From Myxococcota bacterium (GTDB lineage Bacteria; Myxococcota_A; UBA9160; UBA6930), in assembly GCA_028285625.1 (NCBI GenBank), contig JANQOX010000022.1, forward strand, positions 1 through 64,000: a DNA stretch of 64,000 bases, in the 5' to 3' direction. The notes beneath the pieces are model-generated. The model was not told the origin of the DNA, searched no databases, and was given only the letters and a program-made list of their open reading frames with translations. Every line of letters starts with the position of its first letter. Position 1 is the first letter of the stretch. Of this stretch, positions 42,175-52,639 are shown piece after piece. The position numbers and the translations under genes were made by a program.

Positions 42175-42324
42175 CTGCACCTCGATCAGGGCGAAGTCTC
42201 GACGCTGCACCTGGCTCAGGGCGAAGCCTGAGCCCTGCACCCAACGCAGGGCGAAGCCTGAGCCCTGCACCTCGTTCAGGGCGAAGCCTGAGGCCTGCAC
42301 CGGGTGCAGGCGTCAGCCTGCGCG
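42175..42324 (+). repeat. 30-base tandem repeat (five units, last degenerate)
   Basis: Units start at 42175, 42205, 42235, 42265 and 42295. The common core is CTGCAC then 6 variable bases then CAGGGCGAAGCCTGAG; units 2 to 4 are nearly alike and unit 5 is eroded. CTCAGG and CCTGAG inside a unit are complementary, so each copy can fold. There are no spacers, so it is not a CRISPR array. Being 30 bases long it can be read in frame as a decapeptide repeat, on the minus strand QGSGFAL-type, but no gene there is convincing. Confidence 0.85.
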
Positions 42325-42424
42325 GTTGGCGCTCTCGGGCCTCCACGAGCCGCAAGCGGCCCAAGCGAGCTGGCATGCGGATTGCTCTAGACCGGGACGT
42401 GTCCACACACCCCGGCCGAAGCCG

Positions 42425-43393
42425 ATGATCGTGCCGCGCACCCGGCGCGTTCTCGCCGCCATCCTTTGGATCGGCCTGCTGGCTGCCGCCGCCCGCGCCG
42501 AGATGCGCGAACTCGAGCAGGCCATCGAGCCCGGGGGCATCGTGCTCCTCGAGGTCGACTTCGGGGAGGGCCTGCGTCCCGACCCCGGCCTGGTCCGGAT
42601 CCACGCCCACGAGAGCGATCTCGTGGTGCTCCGCGTCGAGGTCTCGGGCTGGGGCAGCTGGGGCGCCTCGGCCACCCTCGAACCGGACGGCCCGGGCCGC
42701 ATTCGAGGCGACGTCCGCGTCGGGGGGCCGACCGCCTGGATGTTCGGCGGGCCCGAACTCCGGGTCGACCTGCGCGTGCCCCGCGGCACCCACCTCGACC
42801 TGCGCACGCTCGGTGGCCCCGTGCGCGTGGGGCCGGTCTCCGGCGACGTTCGTGCCCGGGCGGGCGGAGGGGACGTCGAGATCCGCGAGGTCGAGGGCGA
42901 CGTGAAGCTACGCACCGTCGGGGGTGCGACCCTGCTCGAAGAAATCGGCGGCTCGGTCGAGGTATCGAGCTCCGAGGGCGACATCGAAGCCGCGTGGGTC
43001 CACGGGGATTGCAGTGCGCGCTCCAGCGGAGGCGAGATCCACCTGCGGCAGGTGGACGGTCGCGTGCGCGCCAAGACCCTCGAGGGCGAGATCGTGCTCG
43101 AAGAGGTCGCCGGACCGGTCGAAGCCCGCAGCGGCCGTGGCCCGGTGACCGCGCGGTTCCGTGCCACGCCGTCGGGCTCGCTCGAAACCGAGCGCGGCAG
43201 TGTCGAAGCGGTGCTGCCCCACGACGCGGGGGTCGACCTCGACGCCCAGGCCACGCGCGGCCACGTCGAACTGGCCGGCCTCGAACTCGACGGCGACGCC
43301 GGGGAAAGGCACGCCAAGGGTCGCCTCGGCGAAGGCGGACAGCGTCTCGTGCTGCGCACGTCGCAGGGCACCGTTCGCGTGGGTCGGCGCTAG
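42425..43393 (+). CDS. Exported beta-helix protein (DUF4097-like), first copy
   Basis: A 322-residue protein with ATG at 42425 and a signal peptide (VLAAILWIGLLAAAARAE, residues 9-26). After an N-terminal beta domain of about 85 residues (GIVLLEVDFGEGLR onwards), residues 118-240 are about seven turns of an 18-residue repeat such as GGDVEIREVEGDVKLRT and GGEIHLRQVDGRVRAKT, typical of DUF4097 proteins, which form small beta-helix or beta-prism surfaces. Function is unknown; they are often in the periplasm or on membrane proteins. A second, similar gene follows after 18 bases. Confidence 0.83.
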   Translation: MIVPRTRRVLAAILWIGLLAAAARAEMRELEQAIEPGGIVLLEVDFGEGLRPDPGLVRIHAHESDLVVLRVEVSGWGSWGASATLEPDGPGRIRGDVRVGGPTAWMFGGPELRVDLRVPRGTHLDLRTLGGPVRVGPVSGDVRARAGGGDVEIREVEGDVKLRTVGGATLLEEIGGSVEVSSSEGDIEAAWVHGDCSARSSGGEIHLRQVDGRVRAKTLEGEIVLEEVAGPVEARSGRGPVTARFRATPSGSLETERGSVEAVLPHDAGVDLDAQATRGHVELAGLELDGDAGERHAKGRLGEGGQRLVLRTSQGTVRVGRR

Positions 43394-43411
43394 GCCGGCC
43401 GGGAGCAAGTG

Positions 43412-44278
43412 ATGAAGGGAGTCCAACTCATGGCGATCCTGATGGCGATGGCGACCGCGGGACCCGCGGCCGCCGACGAGATCGAAGAGCGCATCCCCAT
43501 GGCACCGGGGGGGCGACTGGTGGTCGAACTCTCCACGGGTGCGATCGAAGTCGAGACCCACGACGAGGCAGCCGTCGACATCGACGCGTCGGCCAGCGGC
43601 TGGTCCGACTACGAATTCGACCTCCAGTACGACGAGCACGAAGTGCGCCTCGAGGGGCGCCACCGTGGCTGGTTCCCCTTCGGCCGCGGACGCGTGCTGG
43701 TCCGCGTACGCGTGCCCGAGGTCTTCGACGTGGACGTCCGCACCTCGGGCGGCCGCATCGACGTGCAGGAGATCGAAGGAGACGTGCGGGCACGCACCAG
43801 CGGAGGCCCGATCGAGGTCGAGGACGTGATCGGCGACGTGGATCTCGAGACGTCGGGCGGCAGCATTCGCGTTCAGGAGGTCTCGGGGCGGGCCTCTGCA
43901 CGCACCAGCGGCGGCGGCATCCACCTCTCCGAAGTCGACGGCGAGATCGAGGCCCGCACCAGCGGCGGCGGCATCCGTCTGCGCGAGGTGGGCGCCCCGG
44001 TCGATGCGCGGACCAGCGGCGGAACCATGGAGGTTCGATTCCGAGCCGCTCCCGCGGGCCACATCGAATCGTCGGGTGGCGGGATCGAGGTCGAGTGGGA
44101 TCCGCGCTTCGGCGCGCAGGTGCAGGCCAAGACGTCCGGCGGCCGGGTCACCTTCGACGACGACTTCGACCTGGCGGGCGACTCCTCGCGCAGCGAGGCC
44201 GACGTCACCGTCGGCCGCGGAGGTGCACGGCTCGACGTGCAGACTTCGGGGGGCAACATCCGCATCCGCGCGCGCTGA
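43412..44278 (+). CDS. Exported beta-helix protein (DUF4097-like), second copy
   Basis: A 288-residue protein; ATG at 43412 (or GTG at 43409). It has a short signal (LMAILMAMATAGPAAADE), then residues 20-95 resemble the N-terminal domain of the first copy, and residues 105-205 hold six repeats of 18 residues, including RTSGGRIDVQEIEGDVRA and RTSGGGIHLSEVDGEIEA. The central SGGxI phrase is more regular than in the first copy. The two genes are likely a tandem duplication with divergence, in one operon. Function is unknown. The end has another SGGNIRIRAR, the last turn of the helix. Confidence 0.83.
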   Translation: MKGVQLMAILMAMATAGPAAADEIEERIPMAPGGRLVVELSTGAIEVETHDEAAVDIDASASGWSDYEFDLQYDEHEVRLEGRHRGWFPFGRGRVLVRVRVPEVFDVDVRTSGGRIDVQEIEGDVRARTSGGPIEVEDVIGDVDLETSGGSIRVQEVSGRASARTSGGGIHLSEVDGEIEARTSGGGIRLREVGAPVDARTSGGTMEVRFRAAPAGHIESSGGGIEVEWDPRFGAQVQAKTSGGRVTFDDDFDLAGDSSRSEADVTVGRGGARLDVQTSGGNIRIRAR

Positions 44279-44335
44279 CGCGCGCATCCACGGGCCCCGC
44301 CCTGCAGGGCCACCCCGCGTACGAGTCGCGACGGC

Positions 44336-45529
44336 CTAGTCGGAGTCGGCCCCCTCTCCCCCGCACAGGGATCGAATCACGTGCATCACGTCGTCCACGC
44401 CCCCTTCCAGGGCTGCGCGGCGGATCCACTCGTCCGGCTGGTGCGCCTGGGCCAGGTCACCCGGACCACAGATGATCGAGTCGATGCCGGCCCGCGCGAA
44501 CTGCCCCCCGTCGGTGCAGAACGGCGCGCCGCCCTCGGCCTGATCGCCGGTGCGCTCGCGCAGCACCGCCTCGAGCGGAGTTCCACGGCGTGCCAGCAGG
44601 CCCGGCGCGACCATGGGGTCCGAGACGCGGATGCGCGCCTCGCGATCGGAGCCGAAGTCGTGGGCGACGAGACTCTCCAGCCGGTCGCGGATACGCCCGT
44701 GCACCGCCTTCGGGTCCTCGCCCGGAAGCGGCCGGTAGCTCACGTCGAAGCGACACGACTCGGCGATCATGTTGGCCGCGCTGCCGCCTCGGATCGTGCC
44801 GAAGTTGAGCGTCGTGTACGGCGCCTCGGGGTAGAGGCCCGACATGTCCGGGTCGGGGTTCGCGCGCAGGTCCGCCTGCATGTCGCCGATCGAGGTCATG
44901 ATCCGCGCGGCGACGGCGATGGCGTTGACCCCGGCCTCGGGCACGCTCGAGTGCCCGCCGATTCCCTCCACCTCGATCTCGAACGCGACGACGCCCTTGT
45001 GCGCGTGGAAGACTCGCCCCGACGTCGGCTCGCCGATCCAGGCCAGGCTCGGCAGCGGCACGTCGAGGCGATCGGCCAGGCCTTCCACAAGCTTGCCGGC
45101 CCCGCGGCAACCGATCTCCTCCTCGGCGGTGAAGAGGAAGACCAGGGGGCGCTCCAGCCGGCCGGTGTCGAGCCGTCGCGCCGCGTCGAGGCACTGGGCG
45201 AGGAAGCCCTTCATGTCGCTGGTGCCGCGACCGTGCAGGACGTCGCCCTCCGCCTCGAGCCGCAGCGGGTCGCGCGTCCAGCCCGGCTGCTCGGCGAAGG
45301 GCACCACGTCGATGTGGCCGGAGAGGATCAACCCGTCGGCCTCGGGCGGTCCGGCGGTTGCGATCAGGTTCGCCTGGGGAGCCTCGCGTCCCGGATAGCG
45401 ATGGAGCGCCACGCGGAATCCGTGCCCCTCGAGTTCTTCGGCCACCCAGGCCAGGGCCGGCTCGGCGCTGCCCGCGGGGACGGTATCGTCGGCCACCAGC
45501 CGCTCCGTGACGTCGAGCACGTAGCTCAC
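44336..45529 (-). CDS. M20 peptidase, acetylornithine-deacetylase-like
   Basis: A 397-residue protein. I chose GTG at 45529 because GGAG lies seven bases upstream and it gives VSYVLDVTERLVADDTV, a normal start; a TTG six codons upstream is possible. Metal ligands and catalytic residues are visible: SGHIDVVPF, GRGTSDMKGF, TAEEEIGCRG (catalytic Glu pair), GEPTSGRV and a C-terminal His in AQAHQPDEW. CTDGGQFARAG near residue 348 is typical of ArgE-type enzymes. It probably removes an acetyl or similar group from an amino acid in the cytoplasm; ArgE, DapE and related carboxypeptidases are hard to tell apart by sequence alone. It is divergent from ilvB. Confidence 0.86.
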   Translation of the reverse strand: MSYVLDVTERLVADDTVPAGSAEPALAWVAEELEGHGFRVALHRYPGREAPQANLIATAGPPEADGLILSGHIDVVPFAEQPGWTRDPLRLEAEGDVLHGRGTSDMKGFLAQCLDAARRLDTGRLERPLVFLFTAEEEIGCRGAGKLVEGLADRLDVPLPSLAWIGEPTSGRVFHAHKGVVAFEIEVEGIGGHSSVPEAGVNAIAVAARIMTSIGDMQADLRANPDPDMSGLYPEAPYTTLNFGTIRGGSAANMIAESCRFDVSYRPLPGEDPKAVHGRIRDRLESLVAHDFGSDREARIRVSDPMVAPGLLARRGTPLEAVLRERTGDQAEGGAPFCTDGGQFARAGIDSIICGPGDLAQAHQPDEWIRRAALEGGVDDVMHVIRSLCGGEGADSD

Positions 45530-45544
45530 CGGGATACTCCAAGG

Positions 45545-45590
45545 CAATTCGGAGACAGCCCCCCAGGGGCATCCGAATTGATTCCGAATT
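45545..45590 (+). promoter_or_regulatory. Iterated TCCGAATT sites between the M20 gene and ilvB
   Basis: CAATTCGGA (45545-45553) is complementary to TCCGAATTG (45572-45580), and a third TCCGAATT follows at 45583-45590. Three copies of one AT-containing octamer in an otherwise GC-rich gap suggest a repressor or activator site. It lies upstream of the M20 gene and about 40 bases before the ilvB -35 box. Confidence 0.5.
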
Positions 45591-45629
45591 CGCCCTGTTC
45601 TCTCAAGCCATGGTCCCTGGTGAGTCGAT

Positions 45630-45658
45630 TTGTCATCTCAAATCCTGTTTTCTAGGAT
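45630..45658 (+). promoter_or_regulatory. Promoter of ilvB
   Basis: TTGTCA (45630-45635, five of six) and TAGGAT (45653-45658) with a 17-base spacer. The start would be near 45665, with a 72-base leader and a purine-rich ribosome site (GAGGAG) before the GTG. I found no leader peptide. Confidence 0.7.
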
Positions 45659-45736
45659 GGTCTCCGCCAGAGACGATCAAACTGGCTTCGTAGCTCGCCC
45701 TTCGGCCTTCGAACGAGGAGGCACGAGGAGTCCAAG

Positions 45737-47473
45737 GTGACCCAAGACAACCCCGCCCCGCCCGCGCTGCCCACCGGCGCCGAGAAGCTCATCCAGTGCC
45801 TCGAGCGGGAGGGCGTCGAGTACATCTTCGGCCTCTCCGGCGGCGCTGCCATCCCCATCTTCGATGCGCTGGTCGATTCGTCCATCCAGCTGGTGTTGGT
45901 GCGGCACGAGCAGGGTGCGACGCACATGGCCGACGGTTACGCACGCGCCACGGGCAAGCCCGGCGTGGTGCTCGTGACGTCGGGCCCCGGGGCGACCAAC
46001 ACGGTCACCGGCATGCTGACCGCGCAGATGGACTCGGCGCCGATGATCGTGCTCTGCGGCCAGACGAACCGCGCCAACCTCGGCAAGGACGCGTTCCAGG
46101 AGGCCGACGTCACCGGCATCACCTACCCCGTGGTCAAGCACAGCTACATGGTGCGCGAAGCGGCCGAGATCCCGCGCATCACCCGCGAGGCCTTCTACAT
46201 CGCCAACACCGGCCGTCCCGGCCCGGTGCTGATCGACATCCCGAAGGACGTGAGCCAGGGACCGTGCGATGCCGAGCACGTCGACGCCGCCGCGCTCGAC
46301 CTGCCCGGCTACAAGGTGCCGACGCACGGCGATCCCGAAGCGGTCGCACGGGCGGCGGATCTGTTGTCGGCGGCGCGGCGCCCGATCCTCTACGTGGGCC
46401 ACGGCGCGGTGATCTCGGGAGCGGGCAAGGCCGTGATGAGCCTGGCCGAGAAGCTGCGCGCCCCGCTCGTGAACACGCTGCTCGGCAAGGGCGCCACCGA
46501 CGAGACGCACCCGCTGCACCTGGGCATGCTGGGCATGCACGGGACCGCCTACGCGAACAAGGCCGTGATGAACACCGACTGCATCATCGCGATCGGCGCG
46601 CGCTGGGACGATCGGATCACGGGCGACGTGGATGAGTTCTGCAAGCACGCCACCAAGATCCACATCGACATCGACCCCGCGGAGTTCGACAAGACGATCC
46701 AGCCGGACGTGTCCATCTTGGGCGACGCCCGCCTGGTCGTCGAGGAGATCGCTGCCCAGGCCCAGCCCGCGGACACCGAGGAGTGGCTGGCGCAGTGCGA
46801 GACGTGGCGCACCCGCTATCCGCTCAAGTACGCGAAGAAGGGCGGTCTGCGTGCGCAGCACGTGCTCGACCGGCTCGACGAGGTGACCGAGGGCCGCGCC
46901 ATCGTCACCGCCGACGTGGGACAGCACCAGATGTGGGCCGCGCAGTTCTGCCGCACCCGGGAGAACCGCCACTGGATCACGTCGGGCGGGGCCGGGACCA
47001 TGGGCTTCGGCTTCCCCAGCGCCATCGGCGCCAAGTTCGCTCGGCCCGAGGAAGAGGTCTGGGCCGTGGTGGGTGATGGCGGCTTCCAGATGACCATGTG
47101 CGAACTCGCCACGGCCGCCGTCCACGACGTGGCCGTGAAGGTGCTGATCATCAACAACAACTACCTGGGCATGGTGCGCCAATGGCAGGAGCTGTTCTTC
47201 GAGAACCGCCTGTCCGGCGTGGACCTCGAAGGCAACCCGGACTTCGTGAAGCTCGCCGAGGCCTACGGCGTGAAGGCCTTCCGCATCAGCCGGCCGGCCG
47301 ACATCGACAAGAAGCTCCAGGCCGCGCGCGAACACGATGGACCCGCGGTGGTGGTCGCGGAGGTCGTGAAGGAAGACAACGTCTACCCGATGATCCCCGC
47401 TGGCGCGCCCTATACCGCCATGCTCGTCGACCGCCCCAAGGAGCGATTGGAGAAGCCCGTTGGCAGCACCTGA
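45737..47473 (+). CDS. ilvB: Acetolactate synthase, catalytic subunit
   Basis: A 578-residue thiamine-diphosphate enzyme, GTG start. It has the activator Glu region HEQGATHMADGYARATG (about residues 54-70), GPGATNTVTGMLTAQMDSAP, the central FAD-like domain, and the TPP/Mg motif GDGGFQMTMCELATA...NNNYLGMVRQWQE. It condenses two pyruvates to acetolactate (valine, leucine) or pyruvate with 2-ketobutyrate (isoleucine). The regulatory subunit overlaps its 3' end. IlvD lies nearby on the other strand; ilvC and leu genes are not in the window. Confidence 0.97.
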   Translation: MTQDNPAPPALPTGAEKLIQCLEREGVEYIFGLSGGAAIPIFDALVDSSIQLVLVRHEQGATHMADGYARATGKPGVVLVTSGPGATNTVTGMLTAQMDSAPMIVLCGQTNRANLGKDAFQEADVTGITYPVVKHSYMVREAAEIPRITREAFYIANTGRPGPVLIDIPKDVSQGPCDAEHVDAAALDLPGYKVPTHGDPEAVARAADLLSAARRPILYVGHGAVISGAGKAVMSLAEKLRAPLVNTLLGKGATDETHPLHLGMLGMHGTAYANKAVMNTDCIIAIGARWDDRITGDVDEFCKHATKIHIDIDPAEFDKTIQPDVSILGDARLVVEEIAAQAQPADTEEWLAQCETWRTRYPLKYAKKGGLRAQHVLDRLDEVTEGRAIVTADVGQHQMWAAQFCRTRENRHWITSGGAGTMGFGFPSAIGAKFARPEEEVWAVVGDGGFQMTMCELATAAVHDVAVKVLIINNNYLGMVRQWQELFFENRLSGVDLEGNPDFVKLAEAYGVKAFRISRPADIDKKLQAAREHDGPAVVVAEVVKEDNVYPMIPAGAPYTAMLVDRPKERLEKPVGST

Positions 47474-47993
47474 GCTCGCAGACGACATCGACGACCGAAC
47501 GCGTGCCCCGATGCACTCGATCTCGGTCTATGTGAACAACAAGCCAGGTGTCCTGGTGCGCGTGGCCCTCGTCTTCGCGCGCCGTGGCTACAACATCGAG
47601 AGCCTCGTGGTGAGTCCCGCCGCACGCGGAGACTTCTCGCGCATGACGATCACCTGCTCGGGCGACCCCGAGACCCTCGAGCAGATCATCAAGCAGCTCG
47701 AGAAACTCGTCGACGTCGTGCACGCGACCGACCACACAGGCGACGCCATCTACGAGACCGAGATCGCCCTGGTGAAGCTGCGCGCCTCGCTCGCCGAGCG
47801 AACCCAGATCCTCCAGATTGCCGAGCACTACTCGGCCAAGGTGGTCGACTACAGCGCCGACTCGCTGATCCTGCGCAGCTATGGCAGCAGCGAGAAGCTG
47901 GACGCCTTCACCGACCTGCTCCGCCCCTTCGGCCTGCAGGAGCTGGTGCGCTCCGGCAAGATCCTGATGGCGCGGGGCGTGCGGGAGACCTAG
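47460..47993 (+). CDS. ilvN: Acetolactate synthase, regulatory subunit
   Basis: A 177-residue protein. TTG at 47460 has GGAG eight bases before it and overlaps ilvB by 14 bases; an internal ATG at 47511 would give the more usual 160 residues but lacks a ribosome site. MHSISVYVNNKPGVLVRVA begins the ACT domain (residues about 18-90) that binds valine, and DAIYETEIALVKLRA marks the C-terminal regulatory domain. It raises the activity of the IlvB subunit and allows feedback inhibition. Confidence 0.95.
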   Translation: MAAPELADDIDDRTRAPMHSISVYVNNKPGVLVRVALVFARRGYNIESLVVSPAARGDFSRMTITCSGDPETLEQIIKQLEKLVDVVHATDHTGDAIYETEIALVKLRASLAERTQILQIAEHYSAKVVDYSADSLILRSYGSSEKLDAFTDLLRPFGLQELVRSGKILMARGVRET

Positions 47994-48003
47994 GAGCGGA
48001 ACC

Positions 48004-49686
<1,683 letters not shown>

Positions 49687-49742
49687 GATGGGCTCCGGGC
49701 GCTCCGCGAGCGCGAAACGGCGCTGCCGGAGGCGAAGGGTCG

Positions 49743-49752
49743 AGCCTATCAT
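49743..49752. promoter_or_regulatory. Overlapping divergent -10 candidates (ilvD and DUF3604)
   Basis: AGCCTATCAT can be read both ways: TAGGCT on the minus strand (49743-49748) for ilvD, and TATCAT on the plus strand (49747-49752) for the DUF3604 gene, whose GTG is 30 bases later with a GAGGAG site. Transcription in the two directions would compete. No -35 box is clear. Confidence 0.35.
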
Positions 49753-49781
49753 CCACACCCCACGTCGGCGAGGAGTGTGCA

Positions 49782-51809
49782 GTGCAAGAAGGCCGGGAGC
49801 GCCGATCGATCGCATCGCGAGCACACCGCATCGCAGCCGGGCTCGCATTCGTCGCGATCGCGACCTCGGCCGCGTCGGGAGCCGAGCCGGCGCCCGGCCC
49901 GCCCGAAGCACGGCTTCCCTGCGCGGGGCGGGACCCCGAGCGCCGTCCCTTCTTCGGCGACCTGCACGTCCATACCGCGTTCAGCCAGGACGCCAGCACC
50001 CAGGGCACGCGCACCCTCCCCACGGACGCCTACCGGTTCGCCCGCGGCGAGCCCCTCGGTATCCAACCCTTCGACGCCGACGGGCATGCCCAGCGGACCG
50101 TGCGCATCGACCGACCCCTCGACTTCGCCGCCGTCACGGACCACGCCGAGCAGTTCGGCGAGGTGCGGATCTGCAACACGCCCGGGCTGGCCGGCCATGA
50201 CTCCTGGGTCTGCCGGCTCTATCGCACCTGGCCGCGCGTGGCATTCTTCTGGATGAACTGGGTGGCCACGAGCTCCGAGACGCGGCACGGCTTCTGCGGA
50301 GAAGACGGCGAACGCTGCCTCGCCTCGGCCCACGGCGTCTGGGCCGAGATTCGTGCGGCCGCCGAGGGTGCTTACGATCGCACTGCTGCGTGCCGCTTCA
50401 CGAGCTTCGTCGGCTACGAGTGGACGGCGAGCGAGGGCGTCGGCAAGAACCTGCACCGCAACGTCGTCTTTCGCAGCGCCGCCGTTCCCGAGTTGCCGGT
50501 CAGCGTGTTCGAAGCGCGTACGGCGAGCGCGCTGTGGGATGCACTGCAGACCGGGTGCGTCGAAGGCATCGACGGTTGCGACTTCCTGGCCATCCCCCAC
50601 AACTCGAACCTCTCTGGCGAGCTCATGTTCCAGTCCGCGGTCGAGGTCGGCGGGCCCATCGGCCCCGAAGAGGCCGCCCGCCGCTCGCGCTTCGAACCGC
50701 TCATCGAAGTCATGCAGCACAAGGGCGACAGCGAGTGCGTGCCCGGCGGCGCCGACGAGCTGTGCGCGTTCGAGACCCTCCCCTACGACCGCTTCGGCGC
50801 CAAGTTCGCGCCGTGGATCGTCGGCGTGAAGCCGCCGGGCCACACCACCACGGTCCGCTTCGCATTGGGTGAAGGGCTGCGCCTGGGCCAGCGACTGGGC
50901 GCCAACCCGTTCCGCTTCGGCCTGCTCGCCAGCACCGACACCCACCTGGGAACGCCGGGACTGACCGCCGAAGCGGGCCACCCCGGCCACGGCGGCGCCG
51001 CGCGCGGGGCCGCCGAGGGCCTGCCCCAGGGTCTCGCCGACGACCTCGAGATGAGCCCCGGCGGGCTTGCCGTGGTCTGGGCCGAAGAGAACACCCGCGC
51101 GTCGCTCTTCGATGCCATGCGACGGCGCGAGGTGTACGGCACGAGCGGCACCCGGCCCGTCGTCCGCTTCTTCGGCGGCTTCGACTACGACGCCGCGCTC
51201 TGCGGCGCCGACGCCGCATCCCTGCCCGCCGAGGGCTACGCGAACGGCGTTCCCATGGGCGGCCAGCTGGATGCCGCCCAGGGCCGCGCACCGCGCTTCG
51301 TCGTCTCGGCCCGGATGGACCCGGGGACCGATACGGCCCCGGGCACGCCACTCGAGCGGGTCCAGATCGTGAAGGGCTGGCTCGAGGATGGCCAGGTGCG
51401 CGAACGGGTGATCGACGTCGCCGGCGGCGACCGCGAGGCGTCGGTCGACCTCGCCACGTGCGAGCCCCACGGCGAGGGCCACGCGAGCCTCTGCACGGTC
51501 TGGGAAGACCCGGACTTCGACCCTGCGAGCCCGGCCTTCTGGTACGCACGCGTGGTGGAGAACCCCACCTGCCGTTGGAGCCAGTACGCGTGCAACGCGG
51601 CCGGGGTCGATTGTGCACGGCCCGACTCGGTGCCCGAGGCCTTCGCCGATTGCTGTTCCGAGAGCCACCGCCCGGTGCAGCGCGAGCGGGCCTGGACCTC
51701 TCCAATCTGGTTCGACCCCGACCCCCCCGGCTCCCCGGGGAGCGACGCGCTCACACGCGAACCCAACGCGATCGACCTCGAAGCAGCGACCTCCTCGGCC
51801 GCGCGCTGA
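49782..51809 (+). CDS. DUF3604 exported metal-dependent hydrolase-like protein
   Basis: A 675-residue protein starting at GTG 49782 with GAGGAG upstream. A signal peptide ([19 protein letters not shown], about 17-35) precedes the mature part, which opens with [16 protein letters not shown] (57-72), a PHP-like metal motif. [26 protein letters not shown] and [14 protein letters not shown] are other metal-site segments. DUF3604 proteins are large PHP-fold proteins of unknown substrate. Many Cys ([31 protein letters not shown]) suggest disulfides outside the cytoplasm. It is followed with overlap by a PpiC-like and a HupE/UreJ-like gene. Confidence 0.88.
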   Translation: MQEGRERRSIASRAHRIAAGLAFVAIATSAASGAEPAPGPPEARLPCAGRDPERRPFFGDLHVHTAFSQDASTQGTRTLPTDAYRFARGEPLGIQPFDADGHAQRTVRIDRPLDFAAVTDHAEQFGEVRICNTPGLAGHDSWVCRLYRTWPRVAFFWMNWVATSSETRHGFCGEDGERCLASAHGVWAEIRAAAEGAYDRTAACRFTSFVGYEWTASEGVGKNLHRNVVFRSAAVPELPVSVFEARTASALWDALQTGCVEGIDGCDFLAIPHNSNLSGELMFQSAVEVGGPIGPEEAARRSRFEPLIEVMQHKGDSECVPGGADELCAFETLPYDRFGAKFAPWIVGVKPPGHTTTVRFALGEGLRLGQRLGANPFRFGLLASTDTHLGTPGLTAEAGHPGHGGAARGAAEGLPQGLADDLEMSPGGLAVVWAEENTRASLFDAMRRREVYGTSGTRPVVRFFGGFDYDAALCGADAASLPAEGYANGVPMGGQLDAAQGRAPRFVVSARMDPGTDTAPGTPLERVQIVKGWLEDGQVRERVIDVAGGDREASVDLATCEPHGEGHASLCTVWEDPDFDPASPAFWYARVVENPTCRWSQYACNAAGVDCARPDSVPEAFADCCSESHRPVQRERAWTSPIWFDPDPPGSPGSDALTREPNAIDLEAATSSAAR

Positions 51810-52639
51810 TGGATCGTCCCCGCACCACCCGGTCCGCACGCCGCCGGCTACCCGCCCTCCTGCGGTTCGGGCTGCTGGGCGCGCTGCTCTTCGCCGTGTT
51901 CGGCGCGGACGGGCCCCAGGCCCGGCGGGTCGACCTGTCTTCCTGGTCCGACGAGGCGGTCCTGCTCGAGGCCGCCCTCGCTCGCGATCTCGCGGCCCGG
52001 GACCCGGTGGCGCGGCGACGCCTGGTCCAGAACATGCGCTTCGCAGGGGGCGACCTGGAACGCGACGAAGCCGCGCTGGTGCGCGAGGCGCACGAACTCG
52101 GCATGCACCGGTCCGACCCGGTGGTGCGTCGCCGCCTCGTGCAGCGCCTGCGTCTCGAAGCTGCGGCGCGCGCACGCGCAACTCCGCCTTCGGAAGAAGT
52201 GCTCCAGGCCTACCTCGATCGCCACGCCGAACGCTTCACCGAGCCCGCGCGTCGCCAACTCCTCCAGGTGCCCTTCCGCGACGAGCCCCGCGCGCGCGAT
52301 GCACTCGCGAGGCTCGACCCGGGCTCGGCCGAGCCCCTGCCGAGCGGGGACCCGCTGCCGATGGCGCGCGCCCTCCCCTCGTCGTCGGCCGAGGAGCTGG
52401 GCCGGCAGCTCGGGCCCGCCTTTGCACGCCGCGCCTTCTCGCTGCCCGAGACCCGCTGGTCGGGCCCGGTTCGGTCGCCCTATGGGTGGCACCTGGTCTT
52501 CGTGGTCTCGGCCGAGCCGGAGAGGCGATCCCCCCTGGCGACCGTGCGAGCGGAGGTCCGCGAGGCGTTGCTCGCCGAGCGCGCCGACCGTGCCGTCGCA
52601 GCAGAGGTCGCACGCCTGCGACGGGAGGGTCCGTGGTAG
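51809..52639 (+). CDS. Parvulin-type (PpiC) peptidyl-prolyl isomerase, membrane-anchored
   Basis: A 276-residue protein; ATG at 51809 shares one base with the previous stop. One N-terminal hydrophobic segment (FGLLGALLFAVFGA, about 20-33) anchors or exports it. A helical chaperone-like part (35-125) is followed by the PpiC region: VLQAYLDRHAERF, then RRAFSLPETRWSGPVRSPYGWHLVFV. The substrate loop is weaker than in SurA or PpiD. It probably folds periplasmic proteins, perhaps its own neighbours. The stop overlaps the start of the next gene. Confidence 0.85.
   Translation: MDRPRTTRSARRRLPALLRFGLLGALLFAVFGADGPQARRVDLSSWSDEAVLLEAALARDLAARDPVARRRLVQNMRFAGGDLERDEAALVREAHELGMHRSDPVVRRRLVQRLRLEAAARARATPPSEEVLQAYLDRHAERFTEPARRQLLQVPFRDEPRARDALARLDPGSAEPLPSGDPLPMARALPSSSAEELGRQLGPAFARRAFSLPETRWSGPVRSPYGWHLVFVVSAEPERRSPLATVRAEVREALLAERADRAVAAEVARLRREGPW

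Noticed and set aside
41467-42300. Minus-strand open frame reading the tandem repeat as QGSGFAL decapeptides
   Set aside because: Most of it is antisense to the helicase gene and there is no ribosome site; the peptide repeat follows from the 30-base period alone.
42175-42324. CRISPR array
   Set aside because: The 30-base units abut one another with no unique spacers, and no cas genes are present.
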